Shown here piece after piece: positions 28,376 to 38,439 of a stretch of 64,000 nt of DNA (positions are counted from its first letter, which is position 1; every line of letters starts with the position of its first letter). The notes beneath the pieces were generated by a model that saw nothing but the letters and a program-made list of their open reading frames with translations, was not told the origin of the DNA and searched no databases. Origin of the DNA: Neisseria sp. (GTDB lineage Bacteria; Pseudomonadota; Gammaproteobacteria; Burkholderiales; Neisseriaceae); NCBI RefSeq assembly GCF_030530745.1, contig NZ_JAUMUI010000012.1:1-64000 (forward strand). Reading direction: 5' to 3'. The position numbers and the translations under genes were made by a program.

Positions 28376-30655
28376 ATGAAAAAACAGACACATAAAATCG
28401 CTTTGCTGCCTTTGCTGGTTTTGCAGGCGTGGGCTTATGCCGATACACCCGCCGTGCCCGCTGCAGCCGAAAATGCTGAAATCGAAACCGTAACGGTGAA
28501 GGGCAGGGCGGTAAAATCTTATTCCGTCGCCAGCGACGGCGATCTGCGCGACCGCGTGAATCTGGGCCTGCTCGGCAAGGCCAATGCCTTTACCGCGCCG
28601 GTTACCGTGGTGAATTACGATGAAAAAAACCTTAACAATACCGAAGCGCGCACTTTGGTGGATGCCGTCGCCAAAAAAGATGCTTCCGTTTGGCAGTTCG
28701 GCGGCGAAAGCAACACGCTCACCGGGCTGTATTTCCGCGGTTATCAATTGGATGCCCGCCAGTTCAGCGTGAACGGCCTGGCCGGCATGTACGGCACGCA
28801 GGGCACGTCCGGCGTGCAGGTAGCTTCGGCGCAGCTGATTAAAGGCGCCTCCACCGCCGTTACCGGTATGGATCCCGAAGGCGCGGTATCCGGTGCGGTG
28901 AATATCGAAACCAAAAAAGCCGCCGACGAAGGCAACCGTAAAATCGGCGTAGGTTATTTCAGCGACAGCCGCGCGCAAGGCACGTTTGATTTGGGACAAC
29001 GCTTCGGCGGAGACAAACAGTTCGGCGTGCGTGTAAACGGCAAGCTGCGCCACGGCGACACCCCGCGCGACGGTTACAGTGAAGACGCCAAAGAATTTGC
29101 ATTCAACACCGACTATCGCGGCGAAAAACTGCGTGTCGCCTTCGATTCGGTTTACGCGAAGCGCAAGACCAACGGCGGACGCGCGCGTATGCAGGATATC
29201 CAAAACCTGCAAGCGCGCCTGTTTGACGCACCTGACGGCAAAACCAACCTGCTGCCTGCGTGGAACTGGCAGAACACCGTCGGTCAGACCAATATGCTGA
29301 CCTTCGAATGGGACGCGTTTGACAATGCCCAAATTACCGGCGGCATCGGCTACAACAAAGCGCGCTACTACGGCACGCTGATTTCACCGACCGTATGTCT
29401 GAATGCCGCCAGCACCTGTACCGAAACGCAAAATACCAATGCCGATGGCAGAACTACGGCGCGGGCCTACGACTACAATACCGGTACGGCACGCTTGACC
29501 GACCAATATTTCCGCACTTTGAGCATGAATCTGTCTGCACGCGGTGAATTTGAAACCGGTCCGGTAACACACAATTGGAGTACCGCTTTCGACCGTATCG
29601 TCCGCCAGCGTGCGACAGTGCGCGGCTCGGCGGCAGGACGCAGTAGCGCGAGGGTTGATGCGAACGGTGATATTGCCGCACAACTGGCGTCTTTCCTTCC
29701 CGACTATCCGACCACCTCTGAAAGCACAGCGAACCTCGATGCCAATATTGTAGTAAACAGCCTGGCTTTGTCCGACACCTTGGGCTTTGTTGACAACAAA
29801 TACCGCCTGACTCTGGGGGGGCGCTTCCAAGCCGTCGAACACACCGACAAAAAAGAAGCTCAAAGCGGCGATTCCAAACGCTTCAGCCCGATGTTTATGG
29901 CGACATGGGTTCCCTCGCCCGATTTGGTCGTTTACGGCAACTATATGGAAGACCTCGAACCTGCCGACATCAAAACCGATGACGACGGCAATACCACTAT
30001 GGCGAAACCGCGCGTAAGCCGCCAGTTTGAAGTCGGCGTACGCAAAAACTGGGGCGATGTCGTAACCACGCTGAATGCCTTCCAAATCAAACGTCCGGGT
30101 TACTGGCGGGGTAATACCACCAGCGGCACCGCTTTTGCAGCCTACAGGGCAGCAGGCGGTGCGGCAGGCGACCAACAAGGTATGGAACGCAACCGCGGCA
30201 TCGAGTTCAACACTTACGCCAATCTGCTGGACAAAACCCTGCGTCCGAGCTTGGGCATTATGTATCTGCAATCCAAAGTCAAAAACTATCCGAACTCCCG
30301 CGATATGTTGGTTGACGGCGTACAAGTCGCCAACCCCAAAGTTATCGCGAAAGCCGGCGTCGAATGGGATACACCGTTTGTTAAGGGATTGACCTTAAAC
30401 AGCAATATCCAGCATTTCGGCAAATCCTACCAACGCACCGATAAGGCTTACTCGTTCCCGTCGTACACCCTGGTAGACGTGGGTGCACGCTACAAAACCA
30501 AACTCAAAGGCAATAACGCCTTAACGGTGGGCGGATCGGTGGAAAACCTGTTCAACAAAAACTACTGGCAGGTTCAGCGCGGCCAATTCGACCGCAGCTT
30601 TGCCGTGGTAGGCATGCCGCGCACCTATTGGCTGAAAGCCGAGCTGGAATTTTAA
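28376..30655 (+). CDS. TonB-dependent siderophore receptor
   Basis: Outer-membrane ligand-gated channel of 759 residues with a signal peptide (cleavage likely after AWAYA near residue 22). A TonB-box-like ETVTVKG is near residue 39. The plug domain includes LTGLYFRGYQLD and ASTAVTGMDPEGAVSGAVNI near 150-175, and a C-terminal beta-barrel ends in the aromatic WLKAELEF typical for BAM recognition. The plug pattern fits ferric-siderophore receptors of the FhuE/FpvA type. No siderophore synthesis genes are near, so it probably takes up a xenosiderophore. A DUS terminator follows. Confidence 0.92.
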   Translation: MKKQTHKIALLPLLVLQAWAYADTPAVPAAAENAEIETVTVKGRAVKSYSVASDGDLRDRVNLGLLGKANAFTAPVTVVNYDEKNLNNTEARTLVDAVAKKDASVWQFGGESNTLTGLYFRGYQLDARQFSVNGLAGMYGTQGTSGVQVASAQLIKGASTAVTGMDPEGAVSGAVNIETKKAADEGNRKIGVGYFSDSRAQGTFDLGQRFGGDKQFGVRVNGKLRHGDTPRDGYSEDAKEFAFNTDYRGEKLRVAFDSVYAKRKTNGGRARMQDIQNLQARLFDAPDGKTNLLPAWNWQNTVGQTNMLTFEWDAFDNAQITGGIGYNKARYYGTLISPTVCLNAASTCTETQNTNADGRTTARAYDYNTGTARLTDQYFRTLSMNLSARGEFETGPVTHNWSTAFDRIVRQRATVRGSAAGRSSARVDANGDIAAQLASFLPDYPTTSESTANLDANIVVNSLALSDTLGFVDNKYRLTLGGRFQAVEHTDKKEAQSGDSKRFSPMFMATWVPSPDLVVYGNYMEDLEPADIKTDDDGNTTMAKPRVSRQFEVGVRKNWGDVVTTLNAFQIKRPGYWRGNTTSGTAFAAYRAAGGAAGDQQGMERNRGIEFNTYANLLDKTLRPSLGIMYLQSKVKNYPNSRDMLVDGVQVANPKVIAKAGVEWDTPFVKGLTLNSNIQHFGKSYQRTDKAYSFPSYTLVDVGARYKTKLKGNNALTVGGSVENLFNKNYWQVQRGQFDRSFAVVGMPRTYWLKAELEF

Positions 30656-30673
30656 TTTAACCGGCATTAACCG

Positions 30674-30704
30674 ACAGGCCGTCTGAAAGTTCAGACGGCC
30701 TGTA
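30674..30704. terminator. Inverted DUS terminator after the siderophore receptor
   Basis: acaggccgtctgaa and ttcagacggcctgt are separated by 2-3 nt, 20 bp after the stop codon. Confidence 0.8.
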
Positions 30705-30722
30705 ACCTTTGCAAAGTTATCT

Positions 30723-30890
30723 TAGGGGCTGTCGACATTCAACGCAACGGCGGTATTTTTGGCCAAAACACCCCGTCTGCTGCGTTAAAAATGCTCGCAA
30801 GGTGTCCAACCTTGCTGCGCTTTTTGCCTTGCATACGCGGATTTTTGCCTCAAAAAAACCGCTTCGCCGGCCAATTGTCAACAGCCCCTA
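30723..30890. repeat. MITE-like palindromic repeat (full-length)
   Basis: About 168 bp with taggggctgt / acagccccta ends. The centre reads gttaaaaatgctcgcaagg and holds a stem gcaaggt-tcc-accttgc (30797-30815). It is a diverged copy of the element at 47518-47682 in reverse orientation. It occupies most of the gap before the antiporter gene and is followed by one arm of the cgggcttgaccc repeat (30891-30911). Confidence 0.75.
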
Positions 30891-31015
30891 GGGTCAAGCC
30901 CGAGTATGACGGTGCCGATATTTCAGACGGCCTGAGGTTTTGCAAAAGCTTCGGCCGATTCGTGCTGAGTCGGGTAAAATGTGGCTTTTTTTCTTTAATT
31001 TTCCGGAGTATTTTT

Positions 31016-32920
31016 ATGGCGGCAGAAGGTGCGGGCGAACTGGTTAAAATGGTTGTCCTGCTCGGCTCGGCGGTGGTTGCCGTGCCTTTGTTCAAACGCT
31101 TGGGGCTGGGCTCGGTGCTCGGTTATCTGGCGGCAGGTTTGGTTATCGGCCCGTTCGGCCTGAAACTGTTCGACGACCCGCAGGCGGTTATTCATGTTGC
31201 CGAATTGGGCGTGGTGATGTTCCTGTTCATCATCGGCCTCGAAATGAACCCCTCGCATCTGTGGGCTTTGCGCCGCCAGATTTTCGGCTTGGGCAGCCTG
31301 CAGGTGGTGCTGGCCGCCTTGATTTTGACTTTGGTGGGCATGGCGTTCGGTTTTTCGTGGCAGGTTGCGTTTGTGAGCGCTTCGGGCTTTGTGCTCACGT
31401 CCACGGCGATTGTGATGCAGGTATTGGGCGAGCGCAACGAGCTGGCCGGCCGCAGCGGGCAACGTATGGTGTCTATTCTGCTGTTTGAAGATTTGCTGAT
31501 TGTGCCGCTGCTGGCGGTTGTGTCTTTTCTTGCGCCGCATGATCCGGCGCAGGCCGCCGAAACCGGCTCGGTGTGGCTGAAACTGGGCACGGCGGCATTA
31601 TCGGTGGCGGTGCTGGTGGCGGCCGGTTTGTGGCTGCTGAACCCGCTGTTCCGCGTGCTGGCCAAATCGAAAGCGCGCGAAGTGATGACGGCGGCGGCGC
31701 TGTTGGTGGTGTTGGGCGCGGCCTTGCTGATGGAAGAGGGCGACCTGTCGATGGCGATGGGGGCGTTTGTGGCGGGCGTGCTGCTGTCGGAATCCAGCTT
31801 CCGCCACCAGCTCGAAGCGGATATCGAACCTTTCCGCGGCCTGTTGCTCGGCCTGTTTTTCCTCGGCGTGGGCATGGCGCTGGATTTGAACGTGGTGGCG
31901 CAAAACTGGCAGATTATCGTGTCGGGTGTGTTGGCCCTGATGGCGGCCAAGGCGGCGGTGATTTACTTGGTGGCACGGGCGGCGAAAAGCAGCCGCGCCG
32001 AAGCGGCGGAGCGTGCGGTGATGATGGCGCAGGGCGGTGAATTTGCCTTCGTGCTGTTTTCGGCCGCTTTTTCGCAGAAAGTGATTGATGCCACCGTGAA
32101 TGCCAATATGACGGCGATTGTGGTGCTGTCGATGGCGCTGACGCCGCTGTTTCTGATTCTGCACGGCAAATACCTCGCCCCGCGCCTGAAGCAGCAGGGT
32201 GCGGATCGCGAAGATGATGAAATTCACGAACAAAAAGCGGTGATTGTGATCGGCATGGGGCGTTTCGGCCAGATTACCACCGACATCCTGCGTATGTGCG
32301 GCTACCCGTTAACCATTATCGACAAAGACCCGGTGATGGTGGACGGCATGAACAAATACGGTGTCAAAACCTATTTCGGCGACGCCTCGCGGCCGGAACT
32401 GCTGTTTACCGCCGGCATCGAAACGGCGCAGCTGCTGGTGGTGGCGATAGACAATAAAGAACAGGCGCTGCATATCGTCGAATTTGCCCGCAAGATCAAC
32501 CCCGACCTCAAAATCATCGCCCGCGCCTACGACCGCATCCACACCTTCAAACTCCACCGGACGGGTGCGGATGCCGCCGTGCGCGAAACCTTTGATTCCG
32601 CCGTGCGCACCGGCCGCACAGCGCTCGAAGTGTTGGGCATGGAAAAAAGCAAGGCCGACGAAATCAGCCGTTTCTATTTCCACCGCGACCGCGCCCGCGT
32701 GGCCAGAATGGCGCCGCTCTACAATCCCGAAGACGCAATCTTCCAAAACGAGGAAATGCTCAACGTGGCCAAGCAGGAAGACGCCGAAACCGCCGCCATG
32801 ATGCAGGCGCTGATGCGCGGCGAAGTGGTGGAGTGGCCTGATGAAAGCGAAGCGGCATGGCCGTCTGAAAAAGCGGCGGGTGAAAAGCCACGCATTTCAG
32901 ACGGCCTAAGCGGCTTATAA
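31016..32920 (+). CDS. CPA2 cation:proton antiporter with TrkA-N domain (KefB/YbaL-like)
   Basis: 634 residues. The first 380 or so form about 12 membrane helices of the monovalent cation:proton antiporter-2 fold, with FLFIIGLEMNPSHLWALRR and LFFLGVGMALDLNV. Then a Rossmann TrkA-N domain follows, with VIVIGMGRFGQITTDIL near residue 412. Kef-type proteins export potassium under electrophile stress; the exact subtype is unclear. The ATG at 31016 has a CCGGAG ribosome-binding site; the longer frame translates the upstream repeat. The last residues ISDGLSGL are encoded by a DUS. Confidence 0.9.
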   Translation: MAAEGAGELVKMVVLLGSAVVAVPLFKRLGLGSVLGYLAAGLVIGPFGLKLFDDPQAVIHVAELGVVMFLFIIGLEMNPSHLWALRRQIFGLGSLQVVLAALILTLVGMAFGFSWQVAFVSASGFVLTSTAIVMQVLGERNELAGRSGQRMVSILLFEDLLIVPLLAVVSFLAPHDPAQAAETGSVWLKLGTAALSVAVLVAAGLWLLNPLFRVLAKSKAREVMTAAALLVVLGAALLMEEGDLSMAMGAFVAGVLLSESSFRHQLEADIEPFRGLLLGLFFLGVGMALDLNVVAQNWQIIVSGVLALMAAKAAVIYLVARAAKSSRAEAAERAVMMAQGGEFAFVLFSAAFSQKVIDATVNANMTAIVVLSMALTPLFLILHGKYLAPRLKQQGADREDDEIHEQKAVIVIGMGRFGQITTDILRMCGYPLTIIDKDPVMVDGMNKYGVKTYFGDASRPELLFTAGIETAQLLVVAIDNKEQALHIVEFARKINPDLKIIARAYDRIHTFKLHRTGADAAVRETFDSAVRTGRTALEVLGMEKSKADEISRFYFHRDRARVARMAPLYNPEDAIFQNEEMLNVAKQEDAETAAMMQALMRGEVVEWPDESEAAWPSEKAAGEKPRISDGLSGL

Positions 32921-32979
32921 AGACTATCCGGCTTGTTTTAACGGGCTGCCAGGTATTTAACCCAATCAAAGGAATATCG

Positions 32980-33879
32980 ATGAACACCGAAAAACTCACC
33001 GCCAAAACCAAAGACGTCGGCGGCATCCCCGTCGCCCGCCTGTTGCCGCAAGGCAGCCGCCGCACCATCGGCGCGTGGTGTTTTCTCGACCACGCAGGCC
33101 CCGCCGAATTTGCGGCGGATTCAGACGGCCTTCAGGTCGGCGCCCACCCCCATACCAATCTGCAAACTTTCACTTGGATGCTGGCTGGCGAAGTGTGGCA
33201 TCAGGACAGTTTGGGTTTCCGCCAGCTGATCCGCCCCAAGCAGGTCAACCTGATGACCGCCGGTACCGGCAGTGCGCGCGGTATCGCCCACACCGAGCAA
33301 ACGCCCGACGGCATCAAGGAACTACACGCCGTGCAGCTGTGGATTGCACTGCCGATGAACCAAGAAATAGAACCCGGTTTCCAACACTATCCCGAGCTGC
33401 CCGAATGGCAGGAAAACGGTGTGCGCCATGTGCTGACTACAGGCAGCTTCGGCGGCCATACCGCACCCACTGCCCAACACAGCCCGCTGGTGGGTGTGGA
33501 CATGCAGTTCGACCAATCCGCACGCATCAGCATTCCCGCACAAGCGGGTTGGGAATACGGCGTATTGGTGATTGCCGGCAGCATCAGCGTGGGCGGGCAG
33601 ACCTTTGCCGCCGACGAGCTGGCCTTTATCGAAACCGGCGGTGCCGAACCGTTTACGCTCGAAGGCGAAGCCGGCAGCCACATCATGCTCTTGGGCGGCG
33701 AGCCGCTGCCGCACCCCACCGTGATTTGGTGGAACTTCGTTGCCGACAGCCGCGAAGCCCTGCAACAGGCCGTGGCTGACTGGAACGGCGGCAGCAGCCG
33801 TTTCGGTGCGGAAATCGATTTGGACGGCACCAAGCTGAAACGCCTGAGCGCCCCCGAGGTGCCGCAAGGTTTGCGTTAA
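32980..33879 (+). CDS. Pirin family protein
   Basis: A 299-residue bicupin protein. The N-terminal cupin contains the metal-ligand histidines HPHTNLQTFTWML near residue 56 and GIAHTEQT near 105. The C-terminal cupin is more degenerate. Pirins act variously as quercetin dioxygenase-like enzymes or regulators; the substrate here cannot be assigned. A DUS in the coding sequence gives DSDGLQVG. It is 59 bp downstream of the antiporter and could share its transcript. Confidence 0.9.
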   Translation: MNTEKLTAKTKDVGGIPVARLLPQGSRRTIGAWCFLDHAGPAEFAADSDGLQVGAHPHTNLQTFTWMLAGEVWHQDSLGFRQLIRPKQVNLMTAGTGSARGIAHTEQTPDGIKELHAVQLWIALPMNQEIEPGFQHYPELPEWQENGVRHVLTTGSFGGHTAPTAQHSPLVGVDMQFDQSARISIPAQAGWEYGVLVIAGSISVGGQTFAADELAFIETGGAEPFTLEGEAGSHIMLLGGEPLPHPTVIWWNFVADSREALQQAVADWNGGSSRFGAEIDLDGTKLKRLSAPEVPQGLR

Positions 33880-34296
33880 AACACAGCGGCCGGAATTTCT
33901 GCAAGTTGTTCAGGCCGTCTGAAAAAAATTATAGTGGATTGAATTTAATCCTGAATTTATTTATGTTTCGCCATGCCCGGGCTGCCCGGGTATCTGTTAT
34001 TTCCGTTGAAACAAAAAGATGCCCGGGTCAATCCCGGGCATGACGCATTTTATAAGCTACGAACTTGCAACGCTTTCTCTTTGTTTTCGGGTGTAACGTT
34101 ATCCGGATATTTTTCAGACGGCCTCGGGAAAACTTTGCAAAGGCTTCACTTTTGAGCGGCATTGGCCAGGTTTTACAATCCCCCGCTTTAGCGCAATCGT
34201 GCGTTTATTGGCAAAGCGCCTACCCTTCTTAAAGAAGTTTAGCGGTAAATAAGGTACAATGCGCGCATTTTAATTGGATAGAGGGTGCTTCTGCAC
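33880..34296. other. Repeat-rich intergenic region before lolC/E
   Basis: A 417-bp gap with no gene. It holds a DUS (about 33913), a Correia-type end tatagtggattgaattta at 33930-33950, an inverted repeat of the cgggcttgaccc family in a GC-shifted form at 33970-34046 (catgcccgggctgcccgg ... gggtcaatcccgggcatg), a further DUS at about 34116-34126 and a ctttgcaaagg motif. The lol promoter should be near 34200-34290. Confidence 0.6.
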
Positions 34297-35547
34297 ATGG
34301 CTTCTTTAGAAACTTGGATCGGTTTGCGTTACCTCAGAGCCAAAAAGCGCAATGGTTTTATGTCGTTTATTACCATGATTTCGATTGCGGGCATTGCATT
34401 GGGCGTAACCGCGCTGATCGTTGTGCTGTCGGTGATGAACGGTTTTCAGAAAGAAATCCGCGGCCAGCTTCTGAATGTGGCGCCGCACGCCGAAGTGGGC
34501 TACTACGACATGGGTAACGGCGAGAGCTGGCAAAGCCTGCGCAAATATGTAGAAGGGCGCAAAGAAGTTTTGGCCACCGCCCCCTATGTTGCCGATCAGG
34601 CGTTGCTGGCCAACTCCGGCGATGTGCGCGGCGTGCAGCTTCGCGGCGTGTTGCCCGAGGAAGAAAAAAACGTGGTGGATTACGGCAAAGATATGCCGGT
34701 GGGCAGTTTCAACGATTTGAAGCCGGGTGGGTTCGACATTATTCTCGGTGAAGGTTTGGCCGAGGCACTCGGCGCGGAAAAAGGCGGAAAAGTTACCGTG
34801 ATTACGCCGGAAGGCAACGTTACCCCCGCCGGCGTGGTGCCGCGCCTGAAACAGTTCAACGTGGTGGGTATTGTGAAAACGGGCGTGTACGAAGTGGACA
34901 ACTCGCTGGCTATGACGCACATCAAAGACGCCCAAGTGCTCTACCGTTTGGGCGACGGCGTGGGCGGTTTGCGTATCAAACTTGCCGATCCGCAGAATGC
35001 GCCCGCGTTTACCCGCAATCTGATTCCGCAGGCGCAGAAAGATAAGGTGTGGGCGCGCGACTGGACGTTTTCCAACCGCAGCTATTTTGAAGCGGTGGAA
35101 TTGGAAAAACGCATGATGTTCATCATCTTAACGCTGATTATCGCTGTGGCGGCGTTTAATTTGGTGTCGTCTCTGGTGATGGCCGTTACCGAGAAGCAGG
35201 CCGATATCGCCATTTTGCGCACACTGGGCCTGCCGCCTGCGGGTGTGATGAAAATTTTTATGGTGCAGGGTGCGTTTGCCGGCTTTTTCGGCACCCTGAT
35301 CGGCGTGGTTTGCGGTGTGCTGCTGGGTGTGAACGTTGGGCGCATCGTGGCGTTTTTTGAAAATTTGTTCGGCATGCAGCTGATTAATTCGCAGATTTAC
35401 TTTATCGACTACCTGCCCAGCGACGTCAACCCCGACGATGTGCTGGTGATTGCCGCTATCTCGCTGTTATTGGCCTTTATCGCCACGCTGTATCCGAGCT
35501 GGCGGGCGGCAAAAACCCAACCTGCGGAGGCTTTGCGTTATGAATAA
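34297..35547 (+). CDS. Lipoprotein-releasing ABC permease (LolC/LolE family)
   Basis: Inner-membrane component that extracts outer-membrane lipoproteins and passes them to LolA. 416 residues with one N-terminal helix (about 20-45), a periplasmic domain of about 220 residues, and three C-terminal helices of the FtsX/MacB type. The N-terminus [21 protein letters not shown] is family-typical. The ATG at 34297 has GAGGG upstream. Only one permease gene precedes lolD, which suggests a homodimeric LolDF-type complex rather than LolCDE. It overlaps lolD by 8 bp. Confidence 0.94.
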   Translation: MASLETWIGLRYLRAKKRNGFMSFITMISIAGIALGVTALIVVLSVMNGFQKEIRGQLLNVAPHAEVGYYDMGNGESWQSLRKYVEGRKEVLATAPYVADQALLANSGDVRGVQLRGVLPEEEKNVVDYGKDMPVGSFNDLKPGGFDIILGEGLAEALGAEKGGKVTVITPEGNVTPAGVVPRLKQFNVVGIVKTGVYEVDNSLAMTHIKDAQVLYRLGDGVGGLRIKLADPQNAPAFTRNLIPQAQKDKVWARDWTFSNRSYFEAVELEKRMMFIILTLIIAVAAFNLVSSLVMAVTEKQADIAILRTLGLPPAGVMKIFMVQGAFAGFFGTLIGVVCGVLLGVNVGRIVAFFENLFGMQLINSQIYFIDYLPSDVNPDDVLVIAAISLLLAFIATLYPSWRAAKTQPAEALRYE

Positions 35548-36223
35548 TATTGTGTTGGGCTGCAACGGGGTAGCTAAAAGCTATAACGACGGCGCATTAA
35601 ACGTGCAGGTGCTCAACGGCCTCAGCCTGCAAGTGGGCGAAGGGCAGAGCGTGAGTATTATCGGCGCTTCCGGCAGCGGCAAATCGACGCTGCTGCACAT
35701 ACTCGGCGGTTTGGATATGCCCACCTCGGGCAGCGTGAACCTGATGGGCAACGATTTGGGCAGGCTGAACCAGAAACAGTTGGGCGATTTGCGCAACCGT
35801 TATTTGGGTTTCGTGTATCAGTTCCATCATCTGCTGCCCGAATTTTCGGCGTTGGAAAACGTGATGATGCCGCTTTTAATCGGCAAAAAACCGAAAGCCG
35901 AAGCCGAAGCGCAGGCCGCGGAAATGTTGGAAAAAGTCGGCTTGAAAGCGCGTATGCTGCACCGCCCGAGCGAACTTTCCGGCGGCGAGCGCCAGCGCGC
36001 CGCCATCGCCCGCGCGCTGGTTACCCGCCCCAAGTGCCTGCTGGCCGACGAGCCTACCGGAAACCTCGACCGCAAAAACGCACAAAATGTGCTGGATATG
36101 ATGCTGGCGCTGAAAAGCGAGCTGGGCACCAGTTTGGTGGTGGTTACCCACGACGACGAATTGGCCGGCCGCTTCGACAGGGTGATGACCATGGCCGACG
36201 GCCGTTTGGCGGATAAACTGTAA
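35540..36223 (+). CDS. lolD: Lipoprotein-releasing ABC transporter ATPase
   Basis: Energises lipoprotein release. 227 residues with Walker [19 protein letters not shown] near residue 41, the LolD-type Q-loop region [18 protein letters not shown], signature [15 protein letters not shown] and Walker [13 protein letters not shown]. The start at 35540 lies within the last codons of the permease gene, implying translational coupling. Confidence 0.96.
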   Translation: MNNIVLGCNGVAKSYNDGALNVQVLNGLSLQVGEGQSVSIIGASGSGKSTLLHILGGLDMPTSGSVNLMGNDLGRLNQKQLGDLRNRYLGFVYQFHHLLPEFSALENVMMPLLIGKKPKAEAEAQAAEMLEKVGLKARMLHRPSELSGGERQRAAIARALVTRPKCLLADEPTGNLDRKNAQNVLDMMLALKSELGTSLVVVTHDDELAGRFDRVMTMADGRLADKL

Positions 36224-36365
36224 CGGCGCGGCAAAACGGCCAAAGATTCCGCCCTGCTTGAAACGGCTTCAGGCGGGGCGGATTTTTGAATTCTGCAATT
36301 TCAGATTGAAGTCCGGTTCGGCCGGCTTTACCGATGTTTCAATACACAGGACGACACATAATGAA

Positions 36366-36403
36366 AACAGGCCGTCTGAAAAATTATTTTCAGACGGCCT
36401 GCA
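36366..36403. terminator. Inverted DUS terminator between lolD and the pigment locus
   Basis: acaggccgtctgaaaa and ttttcagacggcctg flank a short loop. The rightward lolD and leftward ketosynthase genes converge here, so it can end both. Confidence 0.75.
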
Positions 36404-36418
36404 ATCTTTTTAAAGCAA

Positions 36419-37651
36419 TCAGCCGCGCCAGCGTTTGAACACCAGCGAAGTATTCACGCCGCCGAAGGCGAAGTTGTTGTTGACCACATAATCGGTGAGG
36501 ATTTCGCGCCCTTCGCCGCGTATATGGTCCACGCCGCCGCACAGCGGGTCGATATTGTCGAGGTTGAGGGTGGGGGCGAACCAGCCGCTGTTCATCATTT
36601 CGATGGAAAACCACGATTCCAGCGCGCCGCAGGCACCGAGGGTGTGGCCGAAGTAGCTTTTCTGCGAGCTCATGGGCACACGGCCGAACAAGGCGGCGGT
36701 GGCTTGGGTTTCGGCGATGTCGCCTTTTTCGGTGGCCGTGCCGTGGCCGTTGACATAACCCACTTGTTCGGGGCAGATGCCTGCGTCGCGCAAGGCCAGT
36801 TCCATGCAGCGCTGCATGGTGGCTTTCTGCGGCTGGGTAACGTGGCTGCCGTCGCTGTTGGCGCCGTAGCCCACGATTTCGGCATAAATTTTCGCGCCGC
36901 GCGCTTGGGCGTGTTCGAGCGATTCGAGCACGAAAATGCCTGCGCCCTCTCCAATCACCAAACCGTCGCGGCCGCTGTCGTAGGGGCGCGGGGTTAATTC
37001 AGGTTCGGCGTTGCGGCGGCTGGCGGCATAAAGGCTGTCGAACACATACACTTGCGAAGCGCAAAATTCTTCGCCGCCGCCTGCGAGCATGGTGTCGGTC
37101 ATGCCGTATTTGATGGCTTCGTAGGCATAGCCGACGGCTTGGCTGCCTGAAGAACACGCGCTCGATGTGGGGATAATGCGGCCGGTCAGCTCGAAAAAAA
37201 TGCCGATATTGGCGGCGGTGGTGTGCGGCATCATGCGCACATAAGTGTTGGCGTTGAAATTGCGCGAGCTGCCGGTAAGCAGCAATTCACCGATGTCGCC
37301 GATGTCTTTGGGGCTGCCCGACGACGAGCCGCAGGCCACGCCCATGCGACCATCTTTGATGCGCTCGTCGCCAAGTAAACCGGCATCGTGCAGCGCCTGC
37401 TCGGCCGCATCGACACACAGCTGCGACACGCGCCCCATGCTGCGTAACTGTTTGCGTGTCCAATGTTTGGGCGGTTCGTAATGCGCAATCGGCGCGCCCA
37501 GTTGCGCTTCCAATTCGGGGAAGCGTTCCGACCAATCAATATGCTGTACGGCATTTTTACCGGCGGCAAAGGCCGCTTGAATGCTTGCCCAATCACGGCC
37601 AAAGGCGGTGATGCCGCCGATGCCTGTAACCACCACTCTGCGTGTATTCAT
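36419..37651 (-). CDS. Beta-ketoacyl-ACP synthase, FabF-like (ApeR-like), APE locus
   Basis: 410-residue condensing enzyme with the Cys-His-His triad in SSACSSGSQAV near residue 166, NGHGTATEKGD near 305 and YFGHTLGACGA near 341. FabF-like enzymes elongate acyl-ACP with malonyl-ACP; in APE loci such a gene follows the ketoreductase, as here. The ATG at 37651 overlaps the reductase stop by one base (TGATG), so the genes are coupled. It is the last of three leftward genes and ends at a bidirectional terminator. The letter assignment rests on gene order only. Confidence 0.9.
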   Translation of the reverse strand: MNTRRVVVTGIGGITAFGRDWASIQAAFAAGKNAVQHIDWSERFPELEAQLGAPIAHYEPPKHWTRKQLRSMGRVSQLCVDAAEQALHDAGLLGDERIKDGRMGVACGSSSGSPKDIGDIGELLLTGSSRNFNANTYVRMMPHTTAANIGIFFELTGRIIPTSSACSSGSQAVGYAYEAIKYGMTDTMLAGGGEEFCASQVYVFDSLYAASRRNAEPELTPRPYDSGRDGLVIGEGAGIFVLESLEHAQARGAKIYAEIVGYGANSDGSHVTQPQKATMQRCMELALRDAGICPEQVGYVNGHGTATEKGDIAETQATAALFGRVPMSSQKSYFGHTLGACGALESWFSIEMMNSGWFAPTLNLDNIDPLCGGVDHIRGEGREILTDYVVNNNFAFGGVNTSLVFKRWRG

Positions 37652-38379
37652 CAGCACAAACCTCCGTTAACCGCAATCACCTGCCGCGTAATGTAGGCGG
37701 CTTTTTCGTCCATCAGAAACCGTACTGCGTGTGCCACTTCTTCGGGCGTGCCCATGCGGGCGGCGGGGGTGGCTTTTAAAATTTCTTCTACCGGCACGTT
37801 GTCATCCACAATCTCGGTATCAATTAGGCCGGGCGCCACGCAGTTGACGGTGATTTTGCGTTTGGCAAGCTCCACAGCCAGCGCTTTGGCCGCGCCGATA
37901 ACGCCGGCTTTCGAGGCACTGTAGTTCACTTGGCCGCGGTTGCCGTTGAGACCGGAAACGGAGGCCATGCACACGATTCGGCCGGCTTTGCGGCGGCGTA
38001 TCATCGGCATCACCAACGGGTGCAGCACGTTGTAGAAGCCGTCGAGATTAGTGCGCAGCACGGTGTCCCAATCGTCGTCTTCAAAGGCGGGAAAGGCGTT
38101 GTCGCGGGTGAGGCCGGCGTTGAGCACCACGCCGTAATAGGTGCCGTGTTGTTCGATGTCGGCACTGAGCGCTTCGCGGCAGGCGGCGCGGTCGGCAATG
38201 TCGAACTGCAATACGCGCGCTTGACGGCCCTGTGCGCGGACGGCTTCAGCCACGGCTTCGGCTTCGCTGCGGCGGCTGCGGCAGTGCACCACGATGTCGT
38301 AGCCGTCGGCCGCCAGCGCCAGCGCGACGGCTTTGCCTATGCCGCGGTTGGAGCCGGTAATCAGAATGGTTTCGTTCAT
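37651..38379 (-). CDS. 3-oxoacyl-ACP reductase (ApeQ-like), APE locus
   Basis: Short-chain dehydrogenase/reductase of 242 residues that reduces beta-keto groups during polyene chain growth. NAD(P)-binding ITGSNRGIGKAVALAL is near residue 7, and the catalytic Ser/Tyr/Lys set includes YSASKAGVIGAAKALAVEL near residue 152. AAAGGAAAA precedes the ATG. It lies between the dehydratase and the ketosynthase, an order shared with other APE loci. Confidence 0.92.
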   Translation of the reverse strand: MNETILITGSNRGIGKAVALALAADGYDIVVHCRSRRSEAEAVAEAVRAQGRQARVLQFDIADRAACREALSADIEQHGTYYGVVLNAGLTRDNAFPAFEDDDWDTVLRTNLDGFYNVLHPLVMPMIRRRKAGRIVCMASVSGLNGNRGQVNYSASKAGVIGAAKALAVELAKRKITVNCVAPGLIDTEIVDDNVPVEEILKATPAARMGTPEEVAHAVRFLMDEKAAYITRQVIAVNGGLC

Positions 38380-38400
38380 GCGTTTTCCTTTGGTTTTGTT

Positions 38401-38439
38401 GAGGCCGTCTGAAAAAATATAAACGTTTCAGACGGCCTG
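38401..38439. terminator. Inverted DUS pair overlapping the dehydratase stop codon
   Basis: gaggccgtctgaaa and tttcagacggcctga flank a 12-nt loop. The rightmost arm provides the last codons and the TGA of the dehydratase (38428-38430). As a terminator on the minus strand it would weaken expression of the downstream reductase and ketosynthase. Confidence 0.5.

Noticed and set aside
28340-29332. 330-codon open frame on the minus strand
   Set aside because: Lies entirely antisense to the TonB-dependent receptor, whose coding frame is unequivocal.
30791-31015. N-terminal extension of the antiporter
   Set aside because: Those codons run through the MITE-like repeat and a DUS; a ribosome-binding site precedes the ATG at 31016.
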